A DNA stretch of 64,000 nucleotides from Fibrisoma montanum (GCF_003583365.1 NZ_QXED01000002.1:868001-932000); one strand, 5' to 3'; numbered from the stretch's first letter, positions 25,339 to 34,634 are shown. Numbers and translations: made by a program. Notes: generated by a model from the sequence alone, not told the origin.

Positions 25339-26013
25339 ATGAGCTATTTCCGAGTCACGATAGCCCGGCTCCTTGCAGTCGGGCTTTTTATCAGTTTTGG
25401 CGCACAGGCGCAGAAGATCGAGATTGGCGGAGGGGTTGGCGGTATGCTCTATAAGGGCGACGTAGCACCGGCGCTCAATCCGCAGTTTTACCGACCGGCA
25501 ACCAGCGTGTTTTTTCGTTACAACGCCACCCGGTCTTTTTCAGTCCGGGGTGGTCTGGCCATCGGCGGTATCCGGGGTGATGACCAGGCCAGCCGCGATC
25601 CGCTGCAGCAGGCGCGTAACTACTCGTTCCGCACCCGGGTCAGCGAGGCTACCATCGATCTGGAGTATAATTTTCTGAATTATGTACCGCAACGGAACGT
25701 ACTGAACTGGACGCCCTACGTTTTTGCCGGATTTGGTTTGTCGAGCTATCGGAACACCGTGTTCAGGGGCCGGTCGCTACCCAGTTTTCCAATCGGCATT
25801 GGCGTTAAGTACGAAATAAAACGACCCTGGAGCGTTGGTTTTGAGTTCGGTACCCGTTTTTCAAACAACGATTATGTCGACGGCCTGGGCGAGCGGACCT
25901 TCGGCGCCAATAACTTCAACAAACTGGCTCAGGGTAATCCGGCGTTGAAAGACAGTTACACCTACACGGTCCTGACCGTCAGCTATACCTTCTACAAGAT
26001 CGTTTGTCCGTAA
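25339..26013 (+). CDS. Second outer-membrane beta-barrel protein (DUF6089-like)
   Basis: The 224-residue protein starts MSYFRVTIARLLAVGLFISF and has a signal-peptide end near AQAQ. Its strands share the pattern of the preceding gene: GGGVGGMLYKGDVAP, then FRYNATRSFSVRGGLAIGGI, SFPIGIGVKYEIKRPWSVGF, and the end YTVLTVSYTFYKIVCP. ATG at 25339 is preferred over the TTG at 25324. It probably forms an operon with the DUF6089 gene 36 bases upstream. Its size suits a small 8-12-strand barrel; the ligand is unknown. Confidence 0.78.
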   Translation: MSYFRVTIARLLAVGLFISFGAQAQKIEIGGGVGGMLYKGDVAPALNPQFYRPATSVFFRYNATRSFSVRGGLAIGGIRGDDQASRDPLQQARNYSFRTRVSEATIDLEYNFLNYVPQRNVLNWTPYVFAGFGLSSYRNTVFRGRSLPSFPIGIGVKYEIKRPWSVGFEFGTRFSNNDYVDGLGERTFGANNFNKLAQGNPALKDSYTYTVLTVSYTFYKIVCP

Positions 26014-26098
26014 GGTCCCGGTAGGCAATTTCCGGCGGTCCATTCCCTAAATCAGCCATCTTTGCGTAATTTTGGCGACTTAATCCATCGTAGCAAGG

Positions 26099-26914
26099 GT
26101 GAAAATTGACGTATATTCGTTCATGCGAATTGTCGGAATGGTGGTGGCTGTGTTAGTGGGCGGGGTCAACGTGGCTTCATCACAGGTTGTTCTGACCAGT
26201 TCAAACGAGCCAACCGTGTATGGGTACTGCCAACAGTTTCAGACACTTTATGTACAGATTCGGGAGCAGACCATAGAGCCTGACTCGGCCCGGGCGGTGT
26301 TCAGCAGCATCATGAAGGGGCTGCAGGAGCGGTTCCGTAGTCAGGAAGCAACCGTCTACGATAGTGTGCGCATTGATAGCCTGATGCGCAAAGGGGCGTA
26401 TTTTAATTTTCCTTTACGGGGCTATTCGCCCCGTTCCATCGGCGGTACGCACGGCGAAGGTTATCACGCCCGGGGCTTCGATCTGTTTGATTACAAAGTA
26501 CGGGGCAGTCATCCGGCGCAGGATATCTTCATTTACGACCGCAATCAGGATAACCTGGATGATAACACGAAAGCTCCGGTAGATGTGCTGGCCATGACGA
26601 GTGGCGTGGTGATCGGCATCGAAACAGGCTGGCTGCCGGGCAGTGAATACCGGGGCGGCAACTGGATCTGGATGTACGATCCGGCGCTGCACGGGCTGTT
26701 CTATTACGCCCACAACAACGCGGTGACCGTAGCGCCCGGTCAATGGGTGCAGGCCGGCGAAAAAATCGGTGAAATCGGTCGATCAGGCTTCAACGCCTAC
26801 AAGGCCCGCTCCGGTACGCACCTGCACCTGATGTACCTGCAAATTGGTGCGAACGGTCTCCCTCAGCCCCGCAATACCTACGAGTGGCTGCTGGCGGCCC
26901 GGCTGACGAAATAA
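26099..26914 (+). CDS. Secreted M23-family (LytM-like) peptidase
   Basis: A signal segment (MRIVGMVVAVLVGGVNVASSQ, from an ATG at 26123 or the GTG at 26099) precedes about 60 residues without obvious domains and then an M23 metallopeptidase domain. Zinc ligands are visible as H and D in GSHPAQDIF, and HxH in SGTHLHLMYLQIG. A helical, charged N-terminal region contains RAVFSSIMKGLQERFRSQ. Such proteins hydrolyse peptide bridges in peptidoglycan or act as activators of amidases. The stop codon region is copied 89 bases downstream next to the first of two hairpins. Confidence 0.85.
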   Translation: MKIDVYSFMRIVGMVVAVLVGGVNVASSQVVLTSSNEPTVYGYCQQFQTLYVQIREQTIEPDSARAVFSSIMKGLQERFRSQEATVYDSVRIDSLMRKGAYFNFPLRGYSPRSIGGTHGEGYHARGFDLFDYKVRGSHPAQDIFIYDRNQDNLDDNTKAPVDVLAMTSGVVIGIETGWLPGSEYRGGNWIWMYDPALHGLFYYAHNNAVTVAPGQWVQAGEKIGEIGRSGFNAYKARSGTHLHLMYLQIGANGLPQPRNTYEWLLAARLTK

Positions 26915-26918
26915 GCAG

Positions 26919-26976
26919 CGGTGCCGGAAACAGAGCTGTCAGACGTACCGTACAGACAGCTCTGTTTCCGGCACCG
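26919..26976. repeat. Hairpin A of a back-to-back pair, possible terminator of the M23 gene
   Basis: A 22-bp perfect stem (26919-26940 with 26955-26976) has a 14-base loop AGACGTACCGTACA and is followed by TTTT. The loop together with the six stem bases on either side is an exact reverse complement of the matching region of hairpin B. Confidence 0.85.
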
Positions 26977-27006
26977 TTTTCGGTCGACCGGCTGACGAAA
27001 TAAATA

Positions 27007-27066
27007 GCGGAGCATTTGCCGGGGCTGTCTGTACGGTACGTCTGACAGCCCCGGCAAATGCTCCGC
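27007..27066. repeat. Hairpin B of a back-to-back pair, same core inverted
   Basis: A 23-bp perfect stem (27007-27029 with 27044-27066) has a 14-base loop TGTACGGTACGTCT, the reverse complement of loop A. A copy of the M23 gene end CCGGCTGACGAAATAA lies just before it at 26988-27003; the original is at 26899-26914. Confidence 0.85.
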
Positions 27067-27082
27067 TTCGCGTCTAAGGTCG

Positions 27083-27289
27083 TTACAGGTCCCGAACCAG
27101 ATTCACACCCGTGATCAGGAAGATCATTCCGACGAAGAACGGAGCGGCCGCTTCGCCTTTACTAATGCTCATGCCCAGAACGGGTTTATTGTCAGAGAGG
27201 AAGGCAATGAGCGCAAACAGGACAACCGCTACGCCCAGAATGGTTAGCGAAGCCCCGAAAAAGCGTCGAAAATTCGTGTTGTTCTCCAT
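27083..27289 (-). CDS. Small two-helix membrane protein
   Basis: The 68-residue protein has two membrane segments: FFGASLTILGVAVVLFALIAF (residues 10-30) and APFFVGMIFLITGVNLV. It starts seven bases after the CCA-transferase stop on the same strand, so it is probably the third gene of that operon. No family recognised. Codon usage and short spacing support a real gene. Confidence 0.65.
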   Translation of the reverse strand: MENNTNFRRFFGASLTILGVAVVLFALIAFLSDNKPVLGMSISKGEAAAPFFVGMIFLITGVNLVRDL

Positions 27290-27295
27290 TATCAG

Positions 27296-28777
27296 TTATT
27301 CATTACTACTGGTTAACTCTTTAACGGGTGTCAGCCCCTGTTTTCGGCCTTCTGCGATCAGATACGGATAAGCCGCGTCGAGCGTATTGGCCACAATGCC
27401 GTCCAGAATAGCTTCCCGCACAATTGATTTCAGGTTACCAACCTCCTTGGAAGGCGGCAAACCAAACGTTTCCATAATCAGCTCTCCCGTAATGACCGGC
27501 TGGAAGTTTCGAAGCTTGTCACGCTCTTCGAGGTCATGAAGCTTCTGTTCGACCCTGGCGAAGTTACGCAGGTGCTTCTGTACCTTCTCGTAGTTCTTCG
27601 ACGTGATGTCGGCGCGGCACAGACTCATGAGACCCTCCAGATCGTCGCCCGCTTCGACCAGCAGCCGGCGTAGCGCCGAATCGGTGATCTGTTCCTTCAC
27701 CAGGGCAATGGGGCGGAGGTGTAGCCGAACGAGTTTCTGCACATACCGCATGTGTTCGTTCAGGGGCAGCTTCATGGTACGGAAAATACCCGGTACCCAG
27801 CGGGCACCGAGGTCTTCGTGACCGTGAAAGGTCCAGCCGACCTTAGCATCAAAGCGTTTGGTCGCTGGTTTGGCAATGTCGTGGAGCAGGGCCGCCCAGC
27901 GCAGCCAGAGTTCCTGCTCGGGATTCGTGTCGTTGGCCGACCGTTTGCGGTTAGCTACGTTGTCGAGTACCTGCAGGGTATGATAAAAATTATCCTTGTG
28001 GCCTTTCCCCTCAATGGTTTCCACACCTTTCAGAGCTACCAGTTCGGGGAAGATGCGCTCCAGCAGCCCGGCGTGGTACAGCAGCTTGAACCCGTAGGAA
28101 GGCGTCGGCGACAGAACGATTTTGTTCAGCTCGTCGGTGATACGCTCCCGCGATACAATCAGAATGCGTTCGTTCATCCGCACGATAGCGTCGAACGTAT
28201 CGGGTTCAATGTCAAAACCGAGCTGCGAGGCAAACCGGATGGCCCGCATCATCCGGAGCGGATCGTCGGAGAACGTAATGTCCGGGTTAAGCGGTGTCCG
28301 AATAAGTTTGCGTTTGATATCGCGCAGGCCATCGAACGGGTCGATCAGTTCACCAAAGCCGGGATTGCCGGTATGGTTCAGGCTGATACCCATGGCGTTG
28401 ATGGTGAAATCGCGCCGGTTCTGGTCGTCTTCGAGGGTACCGTCCTCAACAATCGGCTTGCGCGAATCAGACCGGTACGATTCTTTGCGGGCGCCCACAA
28501 ACTCCACTTCCCAGTCAACCCCATCCTGGCTGGTGCGCAGCATGGCGGTGCCGAAATTGGCAAACACGGCCACGTTTGTATGCAGCGCCTTCCCGACGGC
28601 TTCGGCGAGGGCAATGCCGCTGCCCAGGCACACTACATCGATGTCGCTGGAGGGGCGCTTCAACACCAGGTCACGCACGAATCCGCCGATTACGTAAGCC
28701 TGAACACCGAGTGCATCGGCCTGGCGGGCGATAACGTCGAAGACCAAATTTTTATCTAAAGTGTCGCTAAAGTTCAT
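27296..28777 (-). CDS. cca: CCA tRNA nucleotidyltransferase with HD domain
   Basis: It adds or repairs the CCA end of tRNAs. The 493 residues begin with the nucleotidyltransferase core GGFVRDLVLKRPSSDIDVVCLG (glycines plus the DxD metal-binding pair), followed by RRDFTINAMGISL, DPFDGLRDIKRKLIRT and ERITDELNKIVLS. The C-terminal HD phosphohydrolase segment LLHDIAKPATKRFD lies at about 300-315. This architecture matches the class II bacterial CCA enzyme with HD domain. It is downstream of a YrdC-like gene, both concerned with tRNA maturation. Confidence 0.93.
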   Translation of the reverse strand: MNFSDTLDKNLVFDVIARQADALGVQAYVIGGFVRDLVLKRPSSDIDVVCLGSGIALAEAVGKALHTNVAVFANFGTAMLRTSQDGVDWEVEFVGARKESYRSDSRKPIVEDGTLEDDQNRRDFTINAMGISLNHTGNPGFGELIDPFDGLRDIKRKLIRTPLNPDITFSDDPLRMMRAIRFASQLGFDIEPDTFDAIVRMNERILIVSRERITDELNKIVLSPTPSYGFKLLYHAGLLERIFPELVALKGVETIEGKGHKDNFYHTLQVLDNVANRKRSANDTNPEQELWLRWAALLHDIAKPATKRFDAKVGWTFHGHEDLGARWVPGIFRTMKLPLNEHMRYVQKLVRLHLRPIALVKEQITDSALRRLLVEAGDDLEGLMSLCRADITSKNYEKVQKHLRNFARVEQKLHDLEERDKLRNFQPVITGELIMETFGLPPSKEVGNLKSIVREAILDGIVANTLDAAYPYLIAEGRKQGLTPVKELTSSNE

Positions 28778-28852
28778 AAGTTATTCTGCGCTTTCGGTCC
28801 GGCTGTCGGCTGAATCCGGCGCTGATTGGAACGGTTGGCAAGTCAACCGGTC

Positions 28853-29383
28853 TTATTTTCGTAAAAATTCAAGTTCTCCGCCCACACCCAGCCGCATAAT
28901 ACGGGGTCTGCTCAAGGTGGCCGGTGGGGTACCAAATCGGCTGACCACAAGGCCCTCGGCCACCAGCGGCAGCGCCTGCGCTTCGAACGGAATAATCAGG
29001 AGCCCGCGGCCCAGGCTCCCCAGGAGCCGCTGCACATCGGCATTCAGGGACCGGCGAACGGCGACCTCCGGTTGCTGATCGAGCAGGACCGGCGACAGGT
29101 TTTTGCCTTGCTGGTACACGACCGTGAGCGGATTCTCCGCAAACTCGACCAGATCGAACGCGATGTCGGGTACTCTGGCTACGTACAGCCCCAGCATATC
29201 CGTATTCGGAATCAGTACGGTGGGTCGTGAGCCGGCCGGGGCGGTTGCCGCGACCGTCAGCAACTGCCGCACAGCGCCGTCGTTAACCGGGTCGGCCGCT
29301 ATCGACCAGCCGGTTTCGTCGGCCAGAGCAACGAGTTGTCCCTGCCGGAGTTGATAAGCGGTATCGCGGGTGTTTGCAGCCAT
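28853..29383 (-). CDS. YrdC/Sua5-like protein, divergent
   Basis: The 176-residue protein has the approximate fold of the YrdC/Sua5/YciO superfamily, whose members make threonylcarbamoyl-AMP for the t6A modification of tRNA. Recognisable parts are the start ANTRDTAYQLRQGQLVALADETGWSI (where relatives have GGIVVLPTETVYGL) and the late LSRPRIMRLGVGGELEFLRK. The usual KxR motif near the N-terminus is missing, so substrate binding may be changed. It precedes the CCA-adding enzyme with 75 bases between. Another function cannot be excluded. Confidence 0.65.
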   Translation of the reverse strand: MAANTRDTAYQLRQGQLVALADETGWSIAADPVNDGAVRQLLTVAATAPAGSRPTVLIPNTDMLGLYVARVPDIAFDLVEFAENPLTVVYQQGKNLSPVLLDQQPEVAVRRSLNADVQRLLGSLGRGLLIIPFEAQALPLVAEGLVVSRFGTPPATLSRPRIMRLGVGGELEFLRK

Positions 29384-29587
29384 GGTTTAATAACCCGCAA
29401 AGATACGTCAGGTTTGGGCGCGGCCAATAAGTTCGTGTGGGTTCCCATGAGATTTTAGGGTAAGGTGCTCGTTCGATACGTTGACGATCAGCCGGCAAGC
29501 GGGGCCTTTCATTCATAATTTGATAACCTGATTCGCCACTTTCGACTGCGATCGACTCCGTATTTTTACTGAAAAGAGACACCCCTT

Positions 29588-30727
29588 ATGCTGTTTCTCG
29601 TTACTACCTTTGCGTTCGTACAGACGTGTGTTGTGCTGTATGTGTTGCCGCTGCGCAACACGCAGACCCGCAACTACCCGTACATAAAGGCGCTCCTGCT
29701 GCTGATCATCATTCATCTGGGCATCAAGCTGTTCCTGCTGGGCGTACTCAAAAACGGCTATCTGTTCAGCCGGCTGACGAGTTTCACTACGTTCAGTTAC
29801 GGGCCGCTGCTGTATTTTCAGTACCGTCAGCTGGTGGGGCGCTCGCTGAACTGGAAAATCCAGCTGCTCCACCTCATCCCGTTTCTGGCGGCTTTTGGGC
29901 TGTACACCTTCTGCGTGATTACCCAGCTGCCGATTCAAAAACCGGTAGTATTCGAGTCTATGTTTGCCTGGTACGCCAATGGGGTGCTGGTGTCGCTGAT
30001 CGGGTACAGTAGCTACATGATCTGGCTACTCCGTCGTCCGGCGGCCGTTCCGAAAGACGATCAGCGATTCCTGCTTCAGATCAGCGGGTTGCTGATTGCG
30101 GTGGTTCTGAGCGGCATGATCATCAAGGAGGTAAGTGGGACCCTGGGTTACGACTACGATCCGCATTTCATGGCGTATATCATGCTGGGTCTGGTGTCGT
30201 ACCGGTGCCTGCGTTTCTTCTTTATCCAGTCGGCTGCGACTCCTGCCGGGCAACCCGATGACGCCGTAAGCCAGGACGTTACAGAGAATCAGGTCAACAA
30301 GGACGGTATTACGTACGAAAAATCGGGCTTGTCGACTCAGCAGGTCGACGCTTTATTCGACACCATGGAGCAGTTCATGCAACGGGACAAGCCGTATCTG
30401 GAGCCGGAACTGTCCCTCGACGAGCTGGCCGCTCGCTTGAAGTCGACCCGGCAGCACGTATCGCAGGTCCTGAATCAGAAAGCCCGAAAAAATTTTTACG
30501 CGTACGTGAACGAGTACCGGGTTTATGAAATGATTCAACTGATGAAGCAGCGCCCCGACGGTCGGATTCTGGAGCTGGCGTTTCAGGCCGGCTTCCAGTC
30601 GAAGACAACCCTGAACTCGTATTTCAAAAAAGTGACTGGATTCAATCCCACCGAGTACCAGCAGGCCCTGAGCGGCAACACGGCGCTGGCAAGACTTAAC
30701 AATAACGTAACATTGGCAAAAGGCTGA
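29588..30727 (+). CDS. AraC-family regulator with N-terminal membrane domain
   Basis: The first 220 residues carry about seven hydrophobic helices (LFLVTTFAFVQTCVVLYVLP, ALLLLIIIHLGIKLFLLGVL and others). After a linker, residues 265-370 form an AraC/XylS DNA-binding domain (LDELAARLKSTRQHVSQVLN and ILELAFQAGFQSKTTLNSYF). Membrane-bound AraC proteins are common in Bacteroidota and probably sense signals at the inner membrane (inference). The gene lies just upstream of a TonB-dependent receptor, separated by a terminator, so the receptor/phosphatase genes are possible targets. Confidence 0.9.
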   Translation: MLFLVTTFAFVQTCVVLYVLPLRNTQTRNYPYIKALLLLIIIHLGIKLFLLGVLKNGYLFSRLTSFTTFSYGPLLYFQYRQLVGRSLNWKIQLLHLIPFLAAFGLYTFCVITQLPIQKPVVFESMFAWYANGVLVSLIGYSSYMIWLLRRPAAVPKDDQRFLLQISGLLIAVVLSGMIIKEVSGTLGYDYDPHFMAYIMLGLVSYRCLRFFFIQSAATPAGQPDDAVSQDVTENQVNKDGITYEKSGLSTQQVDALFDTMEQFMQRDKPYLEPELSLDELAARLKSTRQHVSQVLNQKARKNFYAYVNEYRVYEMIQLMKQRPDGRILELAFQAGFQSKTTLNSYFKKVTGFNPTEYQQALSGNTALARLNNNVTLAKG

Positions 30728-30754
30728 TAATCAGCAATCGATTGTCGTTTAGAC

Positions 30755-30806
30755 GACCCAGCCGAACGGCGCGAACCTCGCCGTTCGGCTGGGTCGATCT
30801 GTTTTT
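30755..30806 (+). terminator. Strong hairpin terminator after the AraC gene
   Basis: A 17-bp perfect stem (30755-30771 with 30779-30795) has a seven-base loop and is followed by GATCTGTTTTT. It separates the regulator from the TonB receptor gene. Confidence 0.85.
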
Positions 30807-30850
30807 GGCCGCGCTCTACCTTCGCCCCGAAGTATTAACCAATCACAATC

Positions 30851-33766
30851 ATGTCTTTTGCAAAACGAATGCTGGTACTCTGTTGCTGGTTGCTGACCCT
30901 GGGGTTGCCGCAGTGGGTTGCGTTCGGTCAGGCTGTTGAACGGGCTACGTTGACCGGTCGTATCGAAGATGCCAACGGGGTTCTGCCCAGCGCTACCGTT
31001 CTCGTTAAAAACACAACGCTGGGTGCTGCTGCCGACCTGAACGGGGCTTTTCAACTGCCGAACGTACCGGTTGGCCCCCAAACGCTGCTGGTCCGCTTTA
31101 TCGGGTATAAAACCCTGGAAGTTCCCGTGGAGGTGAAGCCGGGCGTTAATCCGCTGCCGACTATCAAACTATCGGCGGAGGGTACGCAGCTCGCCGATGT
31201 TATCGTGAAAGGAACCATGGCCGCGTCGCAGATCAAGGCCATGAACATCAAGCGGAATTCGCTGGCAATCATCGACGTACTGGCTTCAGATGCCATCGGT
31301 AAACTGCCGGACCGCAACGCGGCCGAGGCCGTGCAGCGGATGCCGGGCGTGGCGGTGGCCCGCTACCACGGCGAGGCCGATCAGGCTACGGTTCGGGGAT
31401 TGCCTTTCGCCTGGACATCGACGCTGTTCAACGGTACCCGGATGCCGAGCGCCAACGTTGGCGGGTCGCGCAACGCGGTGCTGGATGCGGTGCCGTCGGA
31501 AATCATTGAGTACGTTCAGGTAGCCAAGGCGCTGACGCCCGATATGGAAGGCGACGCCATCGGGGGCTCGATCAACTTCGTGACCCGCACGGCCCCCGAG
31601 TTCCGGAAGTTGAGTGTCAGCGCGGCCGGTGGGTACAACAACTTCTCGAAGGATGGTACCTACAACGGCTCGATCGTGTACGGCGGCCGCTTTTTCGATG
31701 GCAAGCTGGGCGTGATGCTGTCGGCGGCCGTCTGGGATCGGCGCTGGGGAACGGATCAGTACACAATAGCCTACAATACCGGTGCCACGAACCCGCAGCA
31801 GCAGGTGGCCATCAACAGCCTGCTCCTGAAGCGGTACATGGGGAAGCGGCAAACCTACGGCCTCAACGCCGGGCTGGAGTATCGGTTCAATGCCGGTAAC
31901 CGAATCTACGGACGGGCGCTGCATGATAAGTTCAACGACATCCGGCCGGTGTACGAAACCTACTTTCTGTTCAGTTCGAACGAATACCAGCTCAATTTCC
32001 GGGATTCGTTCTACGAGACAACCATCGACGGCTACGAGATTGGTGGCGAACACCAGCTATCGAAGCGCCTGAAAATCGACTGGCTGGCGTCGGATTACCT
32101 GACGGAGTATGTAATCGACAATACGCCCTCGACAACGGACCCCAATAAACGGGGTCTGCCCATTGCCACTTTCCGGCAGAGGCTGTCGAAAGGATTCGGC
32201 GGGTTGTCGTCGGACGGCAAAAAGTACCTGAAATTCGACGCGCCGGACGGTATCGGCGACGACCCACTGGCCATTATGCCGCGCCTGAACGATCCGGTAG
32301 CCGATGCCATCGACCCGACAAAGCTAACCCTGCGGCAACTGGTGATTCTGCAACTGGGCGTGAAAGAGCAGGATCAGGTTGGGCAGGTAAACCTTAAATT
32401 CGACGTATCGCCGAAGTTCTCGCTGAAAGTAGGGGGTAAGTACCGCCATAAAGACCGGAGCGGACGTAGCACGAGTGGCGCTCTGGTGTATCTGCCGAGC
32501 GCGGCTCTGGGCATCCCGAATTCACCCCCGCTGGTGCCGCTGAGTCAGTTGCAGCGCGAATCGTTTCCGCTGCGGGGTGGTTTCTTTCAGGAAATCGGTA
32601 GTCCGTACAATGGATACGCCGTCGACAACATTACCCAGGATCAGCTGGCGCAGTTGTTTTCCCCCTCGTTTCAAACCGCCAACGGTTTCCGCGATGTAAC
32701 GCCGGCTTCATTCCCGACCACGTATTCGGAGGGGGTTGAAAACGTTATGGCGGGCTACGTAATGGGCGAGTGGAACGCAACGAGCAAACTGAAAGTCTTC
32801 GGGGGCGTTCGCGACGAATACACATCGCTGCGGGTGAGCGGTTCGTCGTACCGGCGCGAAAACCGGACCGTCGAAGGAAGACCGACCGCCGTCGATGTGA
32901 TTACGCCCGTCACGGTTTCGAACGACTACCACGCCATCCTGCCAATGGTTCACGTCAAGTACGCCCTGAACCCAAAGGCCAATCTGCGGGCGGCTTATAC
33001 CCGGACGTTTATCCGGCCCCTGTTCACGGATCTGGTGCCCACCGAAAGCGTGAACCTGACGAGCAATCCCGTGACGATCACGCGGGGGAATCCGGACCTG
33101 CGGCCGACGTTTGCGAGCAACTACGACCTGATGGGAGAATATTATTTCGACAACATCGGTCTGCTGTCGGGTGGATTGTTTTACAAGAACATTACCGACG
33201 TAGTGTTTCAGGATCGTTCCGTGGCGCTCGAAGGTGGCATCACCACAATCACCTCGCAGCCCCGCAACATGCGCTCGGCTAAACTGATGGGGCTGGAAGT
33301 CGCCCTGACGCGTCGGTTTACGTTCCTGCCCGGCTTCCTGGGTGGTTTTGGGGTTGAGCTGAACTACACCCATACCGACTCGGAGGTGGAGGTACCGCGG
33401 CCCGTCGGCAGCGACGTAATGATGGATAAAACCTCACTGCCGCAGCAGTCGAAGCACCTGTTCAATACCATCCTGTTCTACGAACGCAATGGCCTGACGG
33501 CCCGACTGGCGGGTAATTTCCGGGGACGGTCGGTAGAGGCCATCAGCCAGCAGCTCGGTCCGCGGCTCTACACCTGGACCGACGACAACTTTACGGTCGA
33601 TTTTTCAGCCGCGTACACCATCAGTAAGCAGATCCGGGTCTTCCTGGAAATCAACAACCTGACCAACGAACCGATTCGCCAGTACCTCGGCGACCGGCGC
33701 CGGCTGGTCGACTCGGAGTGGTATTCGCAGCGGGGACAGGCCGGTATTCGCTGGGATATTTTCTAA
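30851..33766 (+). CDS. TonB-dependent outer-membrane receptor with CarboxypepD_reg-like domain
   Basis: The 971-residue protein has a signal peptide (residues 1-25, ending WVAFGQ) and a CarboxypepD_reg-like domain at about 30-115 (LTGRIEDANGVLPSATVLVK). The TonB plug domain contains AEAVQRMPGVAVARYHGEAD and DAIGGSINFVTRTAPE. The rest is a 22-strand barrel ending QAGIRWDIF with the terminal aromatic residue needed for barrel assembly. No SusD partner follows, so it is a stand-alone TonB receptor, of the type often used for siderophores or phosphorus- and iron-containing compounds. The downstream gene is a secreted cysteine phosphatase, which suggests a phosphorylated or metal-chelated ligand. 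Confidence 0.93.
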   Translation: MSFAKRMLVLCCWLLTLGLPQWVAFGQAVERATLTGRIEDANGVLPSATVLVKNTTLGAAADLNGAFQLPNVPVGPQTLLVRFIGYKTLEVPVEVKPGVNPLPTIKLSAEGTQLADVIVKGTMAASQIKAMNIKRNSLAIIDVLASDAIGKLPDRNAAEAVQRMPGVAVARYHGEADQATVRGLPFAWTSTLFNGTRMPSANVGGSRNAVLDAVPSEIIEYVQVAKALTPDMEGDAIGGSINFVTRTAPEFRKLSVSAAGGYNNFSKDGTYNGSIVYGGRFFDGKLGVMLSAAVWDRRWGTDQYTIAYNTGATNPQQQVAINSLLLKRYMGKRQTYGLNAGLEYRFNAGNRIYGRALHDKFNDIRPVYETYFLFSSNEYQLNFRDSFYETTIDGYEIGGEHQLSKRLKIDWLASDYLTEYVIDNTPSTTDPNKRGLPIATFRQRLSKGFGGLSSDGKKYLKFDAPDGIGDDPLAIMPRLNDPVADAIDPTKLTLRQLVILQLGVKEQDQVGQVNLKFDVSPKFSLKVGGKYRHKDRSGRSTSGALVYLPSAALGIPNSPPLVPLSQLQRESFPLRGGFFQEIGSPYNGYAVDNITQDQLAQLFSPSFQTANGFRDVTPASFPTTYSEGVENVMAGYVMGEWNATSKLKVFGGVRDEYTSLRVSGSSYRRENRTVEGRPTAVDVITPVTVSNDYHAILPMVHVKYALNPKANLRAAYTRTFIRPLFTDLVPTESVNLTSNPVTITRGNPDLRPTFASNYDLMGEYYFDNIGLLSGGLFYKNITDVVFQDRSVALEGGITTITSQPRNMRSAKLMGLEVALTRRFTFLPGFLGGFGVELNYTHTDSEVEVPRPVGSDVMMDKTSLPQQSKHLFNTILFYERNGLTARLAGNFRGRSVEAISQQLGPRLYTWTDDNFTVDFSAAYTISKQIRVFLEINNLTNEPIRQYLGDRRRLVDSEWYSQRGQAGIRWDIF

Positions 33767-33821
33767 GTAGCTAATCAGGAACAGCATTCATTGAAACTCA
33801 TAGTTAAAGACATACGAACGC

Positions 33822-34634
33822 ATGAAATTTATCATCTTCTTTCTGTTACCAACGCTGACATTTGCTCAGGATACACTGGTCTACAACACTAAACGGGCCG
33901 TAAAACTGGAAGGCACCAGCAACTTCCGCGATCTGGGTGGCTACCCGACTCAAAATGGCAAGACGGTCAAATGGGGGCATATCTACCGCTCGGCCGACAT
34001 CAGCCGCCTGACCGACAGCGATCTGAAAACGCTTGAAACTCTTCATTTAGGCGTCGACTGCGATCTGCGCGGTCCCGATGAGGTGAAAAACGGGCCCGAC
34101 CGGCTTCCGGCGGGGGTTCAATACGTGAATTTGCCAGCAGGAAGCGAAAACATCCGCATGAGCGAGATGGGTAAGATGATGCGCAACCCGGCCCTGCGCG
34201 ATTCGCTGATGGGGGCTTCCTACGGCCAGACAACCCACCTGAAAGCCAAGTATAAGCCCATGTTCGACCAGTTGCTCAGCCTCGATAATAACAAAGCGCT
34301 GCTGTTTCACTGCACGGCCGGGAAAGACCGGACCGGCGTAGGCGCTGCGCTGATCTTATCGGCGCTGGGCGTTCCGCGGGACATTATTCTGAAGGATTAC
34401 GAAGCTACCAACGAGTACTGGAAAGCCGATCGCGAACGGATGATGAAGATGATGGCCCAACAGGGTATGCCCGAAGACCAGCTACGTCCCATGATGGCCG
34501 CCAATCCGGTCTATCTGGAACAAACCTTCAAAGCAATTGACCAGACGTACGGTTCCATGGACAAGTTTCTGGCGCAGGAAATGGAACTGACTACCGAAAA
34601 ACTGGCCACCCTCCGGACGAAGTATTTGAATTAA
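33822..34634 (+). CDS. Secreted tyrosine/inositol-type cysteine phosphatase
   Basis: The 270-residue protein has a signal peptide (residues 1-15, cleavage after FAQ) and a PTP-type P-loop HCTAGKDR (C164, R170). The NFRDLGGYPTQNGKTV start is shared with bacterial DSP/PTP-like phosphatases of the Y_phosphatase3 group. D84 or D86 in RGPDEV may act as the general acid. The protein should act outside the cytoplasm on phosphoesters. It follows the TonB receptor after 55 bases, so both may be one transcription unit. A phosphatase on a phytate-like or phospholipid substrate is possible, but the phytase subgroup motif cannot be confirmed. Confidence 0.9.
   Translation: MKFIIFFLLPTLTFAQDTLVYNTKRAVKLEGTSNFRDLGGYPTQNGKTVKWGHIYRSADISRLTDSDLKTLETLHLGVDCDLRGPDEVKNGPDRLPAGVQYVNLPAGSENIRMSEMGKMMRNPALRDSLMGASYGQTTHLKAKYKPMFDQLLSLDNNKALLFHCTAGKDRTGVGAALILSALGVPRDIILKDYEATNEYWKADRERMMKMMAQQGMPEDQLRPMMAANPVYLEQTFKAIDQTYGSMDKFLAQEMELTTEKLATLRTKYLN

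Noticed and set aside
31286-32053. 255-codon minus-strand frame inside the TonB receptor gene
   Set aside because: It is antisense to conserved plug and barrel sequence and has no independent features.
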